Positions 17,418 to 27,331 are shown, counted from the stretch's first letter. The stretch is 64,000 nucleotides of DNA from Leptolyngbya sp. SIO1E4 (GCA_010672825.2 JAAHFU020000005.1:124001-188000), one strand, 5' to 3'. A program made the numbers and translations. Notes: a model not told the origin generated them from the letters alone.

Positions 17418-19754
17418 ATGCGTCAGTCTCCCAGTCTCCTAGCACTTCTTACGGTTTCAGCAACGTTGGGATTTGCATCTCAAGCCCGCGGTGACTCCTT
17501 GTTGGTGCCTGCCCAGGAGACCGGCTCTCAAACCGTAAGCGTTGCCGAGCTGGTAGATGCAACCGAGGAGACACCTGACTCGTTCGCAACCCCGACTGAG
17601 AGCGATCGCCTTGCCTTCGAATCGTTTGAATCCCCCCTTCCCGAAGAAGCGCCTGATGCATCGTCTCAGCCAGCTCAAGCGGCTGATCTGCAGGTCTCTC
17701 CTGCAACCGCTGCAATGGGGGCATTTGTGTCTGTGCATCAGCTAAGCCAACAGCCGGATGCCTCAGAAGCAGAGGAAGAAGTGCCTGAGGAAGAGGCTCC
17801 AGAGGATTCGCCAGCTCCGGATGAAGAGGCCCCTGCCGACCCTGATGCGCCTGATGCGCCTGATGCGATGGAGGAAGACGCCACACCTCCGGAAACAGAA
17901 GAACCAGAGACCGAAGCAGAACCCAGCGACGAGGAAGACGCGGAACAAGAGGCTCCAGAACCCGAAGCCGGTGAGGCACAAGCCCAAGTTCTGGTGGCCG
18001 AAGTGGCGGTGGCCGATAGTGAAGGAACCCCCCTGACGCCTGAGTTGGAAAATCGGGTGTATGACGCGATTGGGACGAGACCCGGCCAAACCACCACTCG
18101 AGACCAGCTACAGCAAGATATCAACAGCATCTTTGCCACCGGTTTTTTTGCGAATGTGCGGGCGCTCCCAACCGATACCCCACTGGGGGTCAGAGTCACG
18201 TTCGTGGTAGATCCTAACCCTGTCTTGAGCCGAGTTGAGGTCGAAGGCGGTGAGGTATTACCTGATACCGTCATTGAAGAAATCTTTGCCCCCCAATACG
18301 GCGACATCATTAACCTCCTGGATTTTCAGGATGGCATTTTGGCCTTGAATAATTGGTATCAAGAAAATGGGTATGTTCTAGCGCAGGTGGTGGCAGCCCC
18401 TCAGATTGGTGAAGATGGTGTCGTGACCTTACAGGTAGCAGAAGGGGTCATTGAAGACATTGAAGTTCGCTTTATGACCGAGGAAGGGTTGGTTGAAGAT
18501 GAAGAGGGCAACCCAATCCGAGGTAAAACCCGAGAGTTTATTATTACTCGCGAGTTCTCAACCCAGCCGGGCGATGTATTCCAGCAGCGCCAGATTCAGT
18601 CAGACCTGCAGCGAGTATTTGGCCTCGGGATTTTTGACGACGTCAACCTCTCCCTAAATCCAGGTAGACAAGACCCTCGTAAGGTTACAGTCGTTGTCAA
18701 CGTGGTTGAGCGCAACACCGGTTCGGTTGCGGCGGGTGTCGGCTTTAACTTCACGGGCGATCTGTTTGGCACCCTCAGCTATCGTCAAGACAACTTTGGG
18801 GGCAACAACCAGAAATTTTCAGCAGAGACCCAGCTCAGTACGCGGGATCTTTTGTTCGACATTAGCTTTACTGATCCTTGGATTGGTGGAGACCCCAATA
18901 AGACTTCGTATACCGTCAATGCATTTGCTCGAAGATCTATCTCTCTGGTTTTTGAGGGCGGCCCCGACGAAATTGATCTGGAAAATGGCGATCGCGTCCG
19001 CGTCAATCGATATGGCGGTGGGGTTACCTTCCGTCGGCCGCTAAACGATATCTGGGAAGCCTCAGTCGGCACCCGCTATCAACGGGTACGCACCACCGAT
19101 GAAGATGGTGACGTCTTTTCTGAAGACGCCGCCGGTAACCCCCTCACCGCCAGTGGCGATGGCACCGATGACCTCTGGACAGTTCAGTTTGGTATTGTGC
19201 AAGACCTGCGCAATGATGCCTTTACCCCTACGAGCGGTTCAGTCCTGCGTGTGGGCACAGAGCAGTCGATTCCGCTCGGGTCTGGCAACATCTTTATGAA
19301 TCGACTACGAGGCAGCTATAGCTATTACCTGCCCGTGTCCTTTTTGAACTTTAGTGAAGGGCCTCAGGCTCTAGCCTTCAATATTCAAGGCGGCACGATT
19401 GTGGGTGACCTGCCACCCTACGAAGCCTTTTCCCTCGGCGGCACCAACTCGGTTCGCGGCTACGAAGAAGGGGAAGTGGGTGCTGGCCGCAGCTATTTAC
19501 AGGCATCTATTGAATACCGTTTCCCGCTATTTTCCTTCTTAGGCGGCGCCTTGTTCTTGGATGCGGCGACCGACCTAGGCAGCGGTGATGCAGTTCCTGG
19601 CTCTCCGGGGCCCGATCGGGGCAAACCCGGCAGTGGCTTTGGCTACGGTGCCGGGGTACGAATTCAAACCCCCTTGGGGCCCATTCGGGTTGACTACGGG
19701 ATTAACGATGAAGGGGACGGGCGGCTACACTTTGGTATTGGTGAGCGATTCTAA
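17418..19754 (+). CDS. Omp85/BamA outer-membrane assembly protein
   Basis: Beta-barrel insertase of the outer membrane, cyanobacterial relative of chloroplast Toc75. ATG 17418 gives a signal peptide (MRQSPSLLALLTVSATLG, cleavage near SQARG); the open frame begins at 17310 with an unconvincing extension. After the signal comes a low-complexity stretch (about residues 115-190) very rich in Glu, Asp, Pro and Ala. Three POTRA domains follow (about 195-450), then a 16-strand barrel with the hallmark SLGGTNSVRGYEEGEVG and the C-terminal GPIRVDYGI...FHFGIGERF-like strand ending in phenylalanine. It begins the envelope cluster: the lpxC start codon lies 6 nt after the stop codon. Confidence 0.94.
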   Translation: MRQSPSLLALLTVSATLGFASQARGDSLLVPAQETGSQTVSVAELVDATEETPDSFATPTESDRLAFESFESPLPEEAPDASSQPAQAADLQVSPATAAMGAFVSVHQLSQQPDASEAEEEVPEEEAPEDSPAPDEEAPADPDAPDAPDAMEEDATPPETEEPETEAEPSDEEDAEQEAPEPEAGEAQAQVLVAEVAVADSEGTPLTPELENRVYDAIGTRPGQTTTRDQLQQDINSIFATGFFANVRALPTDTPLGVRVTFVVDPNPVLSRVEVEGGEVLPDTVIEEIFAPQYGDIINLLDFQDGILALNNWYQENGYVLAQVVAAPQIGEDGVVTLQVAEGVIEDIEVRFMTEEGLVEDEEGNPIRGKTREFIITREFSTQPGDVFQQRQIQSDLQRVFGLGIFDDVNLSLNPGRQDPRKVTVVVNVVERNTGSVAAGVGFNFTGDLFGTLSYRQDNFGGNNQKFSAETQLSTRDLLFDISFTDPWIGGDPNKTSYTVNAFARRSISLVFEGGPDEIDLENGDRVRVNRYGGGVTFRRPLNDIWEASVGTRYQRVRTTDEDGDVFSEDAAGNPLTASGDGTDDLWTVQFGIVQDLRNDAFTPTSGSVLRVGTEQSIPLGSGNIFMNRLRGSYSYYLPVSFLNFSEGPQALAFNIQGGTIVGDLPPYEAFSLGGTNSVRGYEEGEVGAGRSYLQASIEYRFPLFSFLGGALFLDAATDLGSGDAVPGSPGPDRGKPGSGFGYGAGVRIQTPLGPIRVDYGINDEGDGRLHFGIGERF

Positions 19755-19760
19755 AAAAGT

Positions 19761-20645
19761 ATGGCGCAGGCAATATCGTCTGAGATGAAACCTAATGACG
19801 AGGCAATAGCCTCACAGCAGCACACCCTCGCAAATCCGGTTGTGCAAACCGGGGTCGGCTTACATCTAGGCCTCGAAACTCAGGTGCGCATTTTGCCCGC
19901 CGCTGCCAACTCGGGTCGGGTATTCGTCAGGAGCGATTTACCCAATCAACCCAGTATCCCAGCTGTCGTAACGTCTGTGAAACAAACTCAGCTCTCTACC
20001 GAACTGGCGGCGGGTGAAGCAACGGTGCGCACGGTTGAACATCTCATGGCCGCGCTGGTGGCTATGGGTATCGACAATGCTCGCATTGAGGTCAGTGGCC
20101 CGGAATTACCATTGTTGGATGGGTCAGCTCAACCGTGGGTAACCGCGCTGCAGGCTGCGGGTAAAACACTTCAATCAGCCCCCGGTTCCACAATTTGTGT
20201 GGAAGCACCGCTTTGGATTCGAGATGGGGATGCCTTTGTCGTAGCCATGCCCGCCGCAGAGCCTCGTTTAACCTACGGCATTGATTTTGACCTGCCTGCC
20301 ATCGGCAACCAGTGGCATAGCTGGTCGCCTTCCCAAACTTCTTTTGAGGCCGATATTGCCCCTGCCCGCACCTTTGGGCTAGCCCACCAAATTGATTACC
20401 TGCGCAGTCAAGGGTTGATTAAAGGCGGCAGCTTAGAGAATGCTTTGGTGTGCGATCGCGACGGCTGGGTCAACCCACCCCTCCGCTTTGAGAATGAGCC
20501 CGCTCGCCATAAACTCTTAGATCTTGTCGGCGATTTGAGCCTATTGGGCAACTTACCCATTGCTCACGTTGTTGCCTATAAAGCCAGTCATACGCTACAT
20601 GTGAAGCTGGCTAAAGCCTTATCTCAATTATCCGCGTCTGGCTAG
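19761..20645 (+). CDS. lpxC: UDP-3-O-acyl-N-acetylglucosamine deacetylase
   Basis: Zinc amidase that commits UDP-3-O-acyl-GlcNAc to lipid A synthesis in the cytoplasm. The 294-residue protein has the zinc ligands His94 (TVEHLMAAL), His250 and Asp254 ([11 protein letters not shown]), with the four-residue spacing of the last two seen in A. aeolicus LpxC, and a catalytic His near the C-terminus ([13 protein letters not shown]). The substrate loop [11 protein letters not shown] is present. It starts 6 nt after omp85 and is followed by fabZ after 81 bp, so it is almost certainly co-transcribed with its neighbours. Confidence 0.95.
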   Translation: MAQAISSEMKPNDEAIASQQHTLANPVVQTGVGLHLGLETQVRILPAAANSGRVFVRSDLPNQPSIPAVVTSVKQTQLSTELAAGEATVRTVEHLMAALVAMGIDNARIEVSGPELPLLDGSAQPWVTALQAAGKTLQSAPGSTICVEAPLWIRDGDAFVVAMPAAEPRLTYGIDFDLPAIGNQWHSWSPSQTSFEADIAPARTFGLAHQIDYLRSQGLIKGGSLENALVCDRDGWVNPPLRFENEPARHKLLDLVGDLSLLGNLPIAHVVAYKASHTLHVKLAKALSQLSASG

Positions 20646-20726
20646 GATGCCACTCAAGTGGGAAAATTGGAGGGGCTTTAGAAGTACAGCTAAGGCACAT
20701 GTTTTCAGTCTGTTACGAAGGAATCC

Positions 20727-21242
20727 ATGACTACAGTGGTAAGTACACATTCGGCTCAAGGCACCATCCCCGTTGTCTCCAAAACCGAGGAAACGACATC
20801 TTCTCCCGCCAAGACAACCTTTACCCTTGAAGAAATTCAGGCATTGTTGCCGCACCGATACCCCTTTGCGCTAGTAGATCGCATTATTGAATATGTTCCT
20901 GGCGAGCGGGCAATTGGGCTCAAGAACATCACATTCAATGAACCTCAGTTTCAAGGGCATTTTCCAGGTCGTCCCATTATGCCTGGCGTTTTGATTGTAG
21001 AGGCCATGGCCCAAGTCGGAGGGGTTGTGCTTACCCAAATACCGGGTGTGAGTGGGTTATGCATGTTTGCCGGTATTGACAAAGTCAGATTTCGCCGCCC
21101 GGTTGTGCCTGGCGATCAGCTCATTATGACGGTCACATTATTGGCAATTAAGCGTCAGCGGTTTGGCAAAATGCACGCACGGGCTGAGGTGGATGGTCAG
21201 CTGGTATGTGAAGGAGAACTGATGTTTTCCGTCGTAGATTAA
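20727..21242 (+). CDS. fabZ: 3-hydroxyacyl-ACP dehydratase FabZ
   Basis: Dehydrates 3-hydroxyacyl-ACP in type II fatty acid synthesis; here it sits between lpxC and lpxA and sets the balance of hydroxyacyl chains available for lipid A. The 171-residue protein has an N-terminal extension of about 35 residues rich in Ser and Thr, then the hot-dog domain: [18 protein letters not shown], the catalytic His78 in [13 protein letters not shown] and Glu92 in [12 protein letters not shown], 14 residues apart as expected. ATG 20727 is preceded by GAAGGAATCC, a reasonable ribosome binding site. Confidence 0.95.
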   Translation: MTTVVSTHSAQGTIPVVSKTEETTSSPAKTTFTLEEIQALLPHRYPFALVDRIIEYVPGERAIGLKNITFNEPQFQGHFPGRPIMPGVLIVEAMAQVGGVVLTQIPGVSGLCMFAGIDKVRFRRPVVPGDQLIMTVTLLAIKRQRFGKMHARAEVDGQLVCEGELMFSVVD

Positions 21243-21300
21243 TCCTGAAACTGTGCTAACTATGTCTGTGCATCTTATCGATACTCGGGTTCCCGGAGGC

Positions 21301-22143
21301 ATGTCCTTGACTACGCTTATCCATCCAACAGCTGTGATTCACCCTGGGGCAACTCTCCATCCCAGTGTCAAAGTTGGCCCCTACGCTGTTATTGGAGAAA
21401 AAGTGACGATTGGCCCTGAAACTGAGATCGGGGCCCACGTAGTCATTGATGGACACACAGAGATAGGTGCACGCAATCAGATATTTCCGGGCGCAGTGAT
21501 TGGCATTGAGCCCCAGGATTTGAAATACGACGGCTCCATTAGCTTGGTCAAAATTGGGGATGATAACCGCATTCGCGAATATGTCACCATTAACCGGGCA
21601 ACCCGAGCTGGAGAGGCCACTGTTATCGGGAACAACAACCTACTCATGGCCTATGTTCACGTGGCTCATAACTGTGTCATCGGTAATCAAGTGATTATCG
21701 CCAATGCAGTGGCGCTGGCGGGGCACGTTGAAATTGAGGCTAATGCGGTTATTGGAGGGGTGTTAGGCATCCATCAATTTGTGCAGATTGGCCGATTTGC
21801 GATGCTCGGGGGCATGAGCCGTATTGACCGAGATGTGCCGCCATATATGGTGGTTGAAGGAAACCCTTGCCGAGTTCGGGGGCTAAACACGGTAGGGTTG
21901 AAGCGGGCGGGCATTACCGAAGCCAATCGCGGTCAAGTTTTCCGGGAGTTGAGAGAGGCGTACCGCCTGCTATACCGATCAGAAACGCCTTTTCAGGAGG
22001 CCCTCGTGGCCCTGCAGTCGTGGCCCGACAATGAGCACGTGCAGCACCTACGGCAGTTTTTGGATCAGTCTTACCAGCAATCGGGGCGGCGAGGGCCGAT
22101 GGCGGGGCGATCGCTCAAAAAATCTGACACAAATGGAGACTAG
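21301..22143 (+). CDS. lpxA: UDP-N-acetylglucosamine acyltransferase
   Basis: First enzyme of lipid A synthesis; transfers a 3-hydroxyacyl chain from ACP to UDP-GlcNAc. The 280-residue protein is a left-handed beta-helix of hexapeptide repeats (IHPTAVIHPGATLHP and onwards), with the catalytic histidine in AYVHVAHNCVIGN and the HQFVQIGRFAMLGG turn. Start is uncertain: ATG 21301 matches the family N-terminus but its GGAGG (21295-21299) is only 1 nt away; TTG 21307, ATG 21262 and GTG 21253 are in frame. A short helical C-terminal domain ends in a poorly conserved tail (RRGPMAGRSLKKSD). The stop codon touches lpxB. Confidence 0.93.
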   Translation: MSLTTLIHPTAVIHPGATLHPSVKVGPYAVIGEKVTIGPETEIGAHVVIDGHTEIGARNQIFPGAVIGIEPQDLKYDGSISLVKIGDDNRIREYVTINRATRAGEATVIGNNNLLMAYVHVAHNCVIGNQVIIANAVALAGHVEIEANAVIGGVLGIHQFVQIGRFAMLGGMSRIDRDVPPYMVVEGNPCRVRGLNTVGLKRAGITEANRGQVFRELREAYRLLYRSETPFQEALVALQSWPDNEHVQHLRQFLDQSYQQSGRRGPMAGRSLKKSDTNGD

Positions 22144-22145
22144 TG

Positions 22146-23348
22146 GTGACTCAGCGTGACCACCCCACTCCAGCAGCGCGTTCTCTTCATATCCTGATGA
22201 GCACTGGAGAAGTCTCGGGAGATTTACAGGGGAGCTTGCTGATCCAGGCCCTGCATCGTCAAGCCGGTGCGTTAGGGCTCACGCTTCAGATCTCTGCCGT
22301 AGGCGGGCAGCGCATGGCGAAAGCAGGGGCCCATCTGGTTGGAGATACCACCGCGATTGGTTCGGTCGGTTTACTAGAGGCGATTCCCTACCTGTTGCCG
22401 ACCTTCAAGATGCAGCACCAGATTAAGCAGCACTTGCAACAGTACCCTGCCGATTTGGTGATTTTCATCGACTATATGAATCCCAATCTGAATTTGGGAA
22501 AGTTTTTGCGTCAGTGTTATCCCACCCTCCCAACGGCTTATTACATTGCCCCTCAACAGTGGGTTTGGACCTTTAGTGAAAAAGAGACGCAATCACTCGT
22601 CGATATTTCCGACAAGATGGTCGCGGTTTTTCCTCAAGAAGCCGAGTATTACCGTAAGTTTGGGGCAGAGGTTGCCTACTTTGGCCATCCCTTAGTTGAT
22701 CAGTTTGCGACGCCTCCCGACCCTGTTGAGGCGCGTAAAACTCTGGGGTTAGGCCCTGACGATCTCGTCGTCACATTGCTGCCAGCCTCCCGTTGGCAGG
22801 AGGTGAAATATGTTTTGCCGATTCTGTTGGCCGTTGCTCAACAGATTCAGAAAACGCGGCCAGGGGTTCAGTTTTTAGTGCCCATTTCAATGGGTAAATT
22901 GCGGCCTGCTATCGAACGGGCGATCGCCGAGGCCAAGATTAATGCCCAAATCATCGAAGGGCAAGGGCGGTTGGCCATTGCTGCTGCAGATCTTGTCTTA
23001 AATAAGTCTGGGACTGTCAACCTCGAAGTTGCCTTAATGAATGTGCCCCAAGTCGTGGTCTATCGGTTGAACCCTCTTACAGCCCGCATTGCGTACTATG
23101 TATTGAAGTGCCGGTTGGACTATGTTTCACCCGTCAACCTGTTTATCAATAAAGCCATCGTGCCCGAATTTATTCAGTGGGAGGCCACCGTCGACGCAAT
23201 CACGGCAGCAAGTCTGACATTATTGACAGATTCCGAGGCTCGGGCTGCGATGCTAGCAGGCTATAGTGAACTCCGTGAATGCATGGGCACACCAGGGGTC
23301 TGCGATCGCGCAGCGGCAGACTTGCTGTCTTTTGCATTACGGAGATGA
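22146..23348 (+). CDS. lpxB: Lipid-A-disaccharide synthase
   Basis: GT19 glycosyltransferase joining UDP-2,3-diacylglucosamine and lipid X at the inner membrane. Two adjacent GTG codons (22143, 22146) are possible starts; GGAG at 22135-22138 is 7 nt from the second, which is chosen, and the first would overlap the lpxA stop by one base. Signatures: STGEVSGDLQGSLL at the N-terminus, AVGGQRMAKAG, FIDYMNPNLNLGKFLR, YYIAPQQWVW, ASRWQEVKYVLP and the C-terminal sugar-nucleotide site LNKSGTVNLEVALMNVPQVVVYRL. At 400 residues it has normal length. It closes the omp85-lpxC-fabZ-lpxA-lpxB cluster. Confidence 0.94.
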   Translation: MTQRDHPTPAARSLHILMSTGEVSGDLQGSLLIQALHRQAGALGLTLQISAVGGQRMAKAGAHLVGDTTAIGSVGLLEAIPYLLPTFKMQHQIKQHLQQYPADLVIFIDYMNPNLNLGKFLRQCYPTLPTAYYIAPQQWVWTFSEKETQSLVDISDKMVAVFPQEAEYYRKFGAEVAYFGHPLVDQFATPPDPVEARKTLGLGPDDLVVTLLPASRWQEVKYVLPILLAVAQQIQKTRPGVQFLVPISMGKLRPAIERAIAEAKINAQIIEGQGRLAIAAADLVLNKSGTVNLEVALMNVPQVVVYRLNPLTARIAYYVLKCRLDYVSPVNLFINKAIVPEFIQWEATVDAITAASLTLLTDSEARAAMLAGYSELRECMGTPGVCDRAAADLLSFALRR

Positions 23349-23371
23349 TTGATTGCCGGGGGTAGCAAACG

Positions 23372-26300
23372 ATGGCGCGGTGGCAATTTTGGATTGACCG
23401 GGGAGGAACCTTTACTGATATTGTGGCGCGGCATCCTGATGGACGGCTGATCGTTCACAAACTCTTGTCAGAAAATCCTGATCGCTATCCTGACGCGCCC
23501 TTGCAGGGCATCCGCGACCTGATGGGCCTGACTGCCCAGGCACCCATTCCAGCTCAGGCGATCGCAGCGTTGAAAATGGGCACCACTGTCGCCACCAACG
23601 CGCTGCTAGAACGCCAGGGCGATCGCACAGTGCTGATCATCACCGACGGCTTTCAAGATGCCCTGCGAATTGGCTACCAAAACCGCCCCGATATTTTTGC
23701 CCGCCATATTCAGCTACCTGAAATGCTGTACGAGTGGGTCATCGGCGTACCTGAACGGATTGACGCCCACGGCACAGTCCTGCAGTCTCTCACGCCAGAG
23801 GCTGAGCAAGTGCTTGTCCAGCAACTCCAGGCCGCCTACGATGCGGGGATCCGAACGTGTGCCATCGTCCTGATGCACGGCTATCGTTACCCGAGTCACG
23901 AACAGCGGGTGGCACAGCTGGCACGGCAGGTAGGCTTTACCCAAGTTTCTGTCTCCTATGAAGTGAGCCCCCTGATGAAGCTGGTCAGCCGGGGAGACAC
24001 CACAGTGGTGGATGCCTACCTCTCCCCCATCTTGCGTCGCTATGTAGATCGCATCGCTCAAGCCCTGGGCAAAGCAGACGGCAGACGGCAGACGGCAGAC
24101 AGGGGTCCCCAGCTGATGTTTATGCAGTCCAATGGTGGGCTGACGGACGCGGCTCTATTTCAGGGCAAAGACAGCATTCTTTCTGGGCCTGCTGGCGGCA
24201 TTGTAGGCGCCGTGCAAACCAGTCTCAGCGCAGGCTTCCAGAAAGTCATCGGCTTCGATATGGGCGGCACCTCCACAGATGTGTCTCACTACAGCGGCGA
24301 CTATGAGCGCACCTTTGAAACGGAAGTGGCAGGGGTCAGGCTGCGGGCACCCATGATGGCTATTCACACCGTAGCGGCTGGGGGTGGGTCAATTTTGCAC
24401 TTCGATGGCAGTCGCTATCGGGTAGGGCCAGCTTCGGCAGGGGCCTATCCGGGGCCAGCCTGTTATCGCAACGGGGGCCCACTCGCGGTGACAGACTGCA
24501 ACGTGATGTTGGGAAAACTGCAGCCAGATTTTTTCCCAACGGTGTTTGGGCCGGAAGGCAATTTGCCCCTAGCTGTGGATGAGGTTAAAGCCCGGTTTGC
24601 AGAACTCGCCGATCGCATCCACCAAGAAACGGGAGATACGCGATCGCCAGAACAGGTAGCCGCCGGGTTTCTCGCGATCGCCGTGGAAAAAATGGCTAAT
24701 GCCATCAAAAAAATTTCAGTGCAGCGGGGGTACGATGTCTCCGAGTACACCCTCTGTTGCTTCGGCGGTGCCGGGGGTCAGCACGCCTGCCAGATTGCCG
24801 AAGCGCTAGGCATGAGGGAGATTTTCATCCACCCTTATGCGGGGGTACTGTCGGCCTACGGCATGGGGCTGGCGGATGTCAGCGCCATCAGGGAGCGATC
24901 GCTGGAGGTGCCCCTGACAGCAGATACCTTACCGATCTTAGAAACTGCTTTGAGCGAGTTGGCCACAGCTGGACTAACAGAGTTAGCTCAGCAGGGCATT
25001 GCCACCGATCTCAACGCCCCTCCTTTAAATTGCCAGGAGGATATCCAGGTTTTCCCTCGGGTACATCTGAAATACGAAGGCACTGACGCCCCGCTCATTG
25101 TCCCCTGGGGCACGCGGGCAAACATGACAGACACCTTTGCAGATTTACACCGACAGCGCTACGGGTTCGTCTTGTCAGATAAAGCCCTGCTGGTTGATAG
25201 TATTTCCGTCGAAGTAATTGGCCAGACAGAAACCCCAGAAGTCCCCCCCCTCGCCCGCCACCGGCAGGAAGCTCTGACCCCTCAAACGATCGCCTCAGTC
25301 TACACCCGCGATCGCTGGCAAAATACCCCCCTTTACCACCGCGATGACCTTTGCCCTGGCGATGCGATCCCAGGCCCAGCGCTGATCATCGAAGCGACCG
25401 GCACCAATGTCGTGGAACCTGGCTGGCAAGCCCGCTTCACGGACCAGGGCGCTTTGGTGCTGAAACAGCAAGCCCAGGCTCTAGATCCAGGCGTTGCCGG
25501 GGAAATGATGGCGATTGCCTCCGATGCCACATCCACCCCTGACCCCGTACGCCTGGAGATTTTCAACAACCTGTTTCGAGCAATTGCGGAGGAAATGGGC
25601 GTCACTTTGCAAAACACCAGCACCTCCGTCAACATCAAAGAGCGACTCGATTTTTCCTGCGCCCTCTTTGACGCCGAAGGGCAACTGGTAGCTAATGCCC
25701 CTCACATTCCCGTCCATCTTGGCTCTATGGGGGAGAGTGTGCAAAGCCTCATTAGCGCCCATGGAGCACACCTGCGCCCTGGCGATGTCTATGCCCTCAA
25801 CAACCCCTATAACGGGGGCACTCACCTGCCCGACGTCACGGTGATTACCCCGGTGTTCTGGGATCAGACAGATTCCCAAACAAGGTCATCACACCCTCAA
25901 TTTTATGTTGCCTCGCGGGGGCACCATGCCGATATTGGCGGCATTACCCCTGGTTCAATGCCGCCCCAAAGTACAACCCTGGCAGAAGAAGGTGTCCTCA
26001 TTGACAACTTTCTGCTAGTAGATCAAGGTCAATTTCGAGAACAAGCGCTGCGGGACTTGCTCACCAATGCCCCCTATCCTGCGCGAAATGTGACCCAAAA
26101 TATCGCCGATCTGCAGGCTCAAATTGCGGCCAATGTCAAAGGTGCCGAGGAGCTGCGCCGCCTCGTAGCCCACCAAGGGCAGGCCACGGTGCAAGCCTAT
26201 ATGAGCCATGTGCAAAATAATGCTGAAGCCTGTGTACGGCGAGTGATTGATCGCCTGACGGCAGGGAGTTTTACCTATCCCCTGGATGACGGCAGTCAAA

Positions 26301-27094
26301 TCCAGGTGAAGATTGATATTAACTACGCCCAACGCAGCGCCACGATCGACTTTACCGGGACCTCGCCCCAGCGCCCGACTAATTTCAACGCCCCGGCAGC
26401 GGTGTGCAAGGCAGCGGTGCTATACGTTTTTCGAACCCTGGTGGATGACGATATCCCCCTGAATGCGGGCTGCTTGAAACCTCTGCACATCATCATCCCA
26501 CCGGGATCTCTGCTGAACCCGCAACCCCCGGCGGCAGTGGTGGCAGGCAATGTAGAGGTTTCTCAGGCGATCGTAGATGCCCTCTATGGTGCCTTAGGGG
26601 TGATGGCCGGTTCCCAGGGCACAATGAACAATCTGACGTTCGGGAGCGATCGCTATCAGTACTACGAAACTATTTGCGGCGGCTCTGGAGCGGGGCCAGC
26701 GTTTGACGGCACCGACGCTATCCATACCCATATGACTAACTCCCGCCTCACTGACCCAGAAGTGTTGGAGTGGCGCTTTCCAGTGCTGGTAGAGCGGTTC
26801 GAAATTCGCCAGGGTAGCGGGGGGGCAGGGGCGCATCGGGGGGGCCACGGCATCCGGCGCTGTCTGAGATTTCGAGAACCGATGACAGCGTCGATTCTAT
26901 CTAGCCACCGTACTGTGCCACCCTTTGGGCTAGCGGGCGGGCAACCTGGAGCAATGGGTCAAAATCAGCTGCGCTCTGCAGACGGAATCGAAGCCAGATT
27001 AGGCAGCCAGGCCCAAGTGCAGGTACAGGCTGGAGATTGCCTGATCATCGAAACCCCTGGGGGGGGTGGCTATGGGCCAGCGATTAGCGACTAA
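23372..27094 (+). CDS. Fused hydantoinase A/B protein, 5-oxoprolinase type
   Basis: A 1240-residue protein combining HyuA (about 1-690) and HyuB (about 715-1240), the layout of eukaryotic-type ATP-dependent 5-oxoprolinase, which opens 5-oxoproline to glutamate. HyuA motifs: WIDRGGTFTDIV at the start, MGTTVATNALLE, SGPAGGIVGA, FDMGGTSTDVS and GGAGGQHACQIAE. HyuB motifs: SVNIKERLDFSCALFD, NAPHIPVHLGSMGESV, NNPYNGGTHLPDVTVI, HHADIGGITPGSMP and the glycine-rich end IIETPGGGGYGP. A heptanucleotide repeat at 24074 inserts KADGRRQTADRG in HyuA. It starts 23 bp after lpxB and may be read through from it, though the functions are unrelated. Hydantoinase or acetone-carboxylase-like specificity is possible. 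Confidence 0.88.
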   Translation: MARWQFWIDRGGTFTDIVARHPDGRLIVHKLLSENPDRYPDAPLQGIRDLMGLTAQAPIPAQAIAALKMGTTVATNALLERQGDRTVLIITDGFQDALRIGYQNRPDIFARHIQLPEMLYEWVIGVPERIDAHGTVLQSLTPEAEQVLVQQLQAAYDAGIRTCAIVLMHGYRYPSHEQRVAQLARQVGFTQVSVSYEVSPLMKLVSRGDTTVVDAYLSPILRRYVDRIAQALGKADGRRQTADRGPQLMFMQSNGGLTDAALFQGKDSILSGPAGGIVGAVQTSLSAGFQKVIGFDMGGTSTDVSHYSGDYERTFETEVAGVRLRAPMMAIHTVAAGGGSILHFDGSRYRVGPASAGAYPGPACYRNGGPLAVTDCNVMLGKLQPDFFPTVFGPEGNLPLAVDEVKARFAELADRIHQETGDTRSPEQVAAGFLAIAVEKMANAIKKISVQRGYDVSEYTLCCFGGAGGQHACQIAEALGMREIFIHPYAGVLSAYGMGLADVSAIRERSLEVPLTADTLPILETALSELATAGLTELAQQGIATDLNAPPLNCQEDIQVFPRVHLKYEGTDAPLIVPWGTRANMTDTFADLHRQRYGFVLSDKALLVDSISVEVIGQTETPEVPPLARHRQEALTPQTIASVYTRDRWQNTPLYHRDDLCPGDAIPGPALIIEATGTNVVEPGWQARFTDQGALVLKQQAQALDPGVAGEMMAIASDATSTPDPVRLEIFNNLFRAIAEEMGVTLQNTSTSVNIKERLDFSCALFDAEGQLVANAPHIPVHLGSMGESVQSLISAHGAHLRPGDVYALNNPYNGGTHLPDVTVITPVFWDQTDSQTRSSHPQFYVASRGHHADIGGITPGSMPPQSTTLAEEGVLIDNFLLVDQGQFREQALRDLLTNAPYPARNVTQNIADLQAQIAANVKGAEELRRLVAHQGQATVQAYMSHVQNNAEACVRRVIDRLTAGSFTYPLDDGSQIQVKIDINYAQRSATIDFTGTSPQRPTNFNAPAAVCKAAVLYVFRTLVDDDIPLNAGCLKPLHIIIPPGSLLNPQPPAAVVAGNVEVSQAIVDALYGALGVMAGSQGTMNNLTFGSDRYQYYETICGGSGAGPAFDGTDAIHTHMTNSRLTDPEVLEWRFPVLVERFEIRQGSGGAGAHRGGHGIRRCLRFREPMTASILSSHRTVPPFGLAGGQPGAMGQNQLRSADGIEARLGSQAQVQVQAGDCLIIETPGGGGYGPAISD
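24074..24100 (+). repeat. Heptanucleotide tandem repeat inside the hydantoinase gene
   Basis: GCAGACG occurs three times head to tail plus a partial fourth copy (GCAGAC). It resembles the short tandemly repeated repetitive heptamers (STRR) known in cyanobacteria, here within a coding frame. Confidence 0.8.
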
Positions 27095-27152
27095 TCCGGT
27101 CATCGATCGCGCTGGAGATTCCTTGGACAGCTCTGGTGTAAATTAGAGTGCA

Positions 27153-27222
27153 GATCGCTATACAGCGCTTCTCATTCTGATGAAGTACTCGCCTTAGACC
27201 CCAAACCCCAGACCCTAACCCC
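27153..27222 (-). repeat. Dispersed repeat, copy B
   Basis: Read on the minus strand it contains GGGTCTGGGGTTTGGGGTCT, then GTACTTCATCAGAATG and CGCTGTATAGCG, the same ordered blocks as copy A at 13388. It sits in the 237-bp spacer before the glycosyltransferase gene. Confidence 0.6.
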
Positions 27223-27331
27223 TATTGCGACCAGGATGGACCTTACTCAGCTAAACAAGGCTGTATGTGTACTCAGTCGGCCTATCAAAGAGAGCAGGGC
27301 TAAACCACTCAACTGTCTGGACGGATCATGA

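Noticed and set aside
17738-18310. 190-codon Ser/Ala/Gly-rich minus-strand frame
   Set aside because: It is the antisense shadow of the acidic Omp85 linker; low-complexity DNA keeps the frame open.
24074-24100. CRISPR-like array
   Set aside because: The units are 7 bp, directly adjacent and without spacers.
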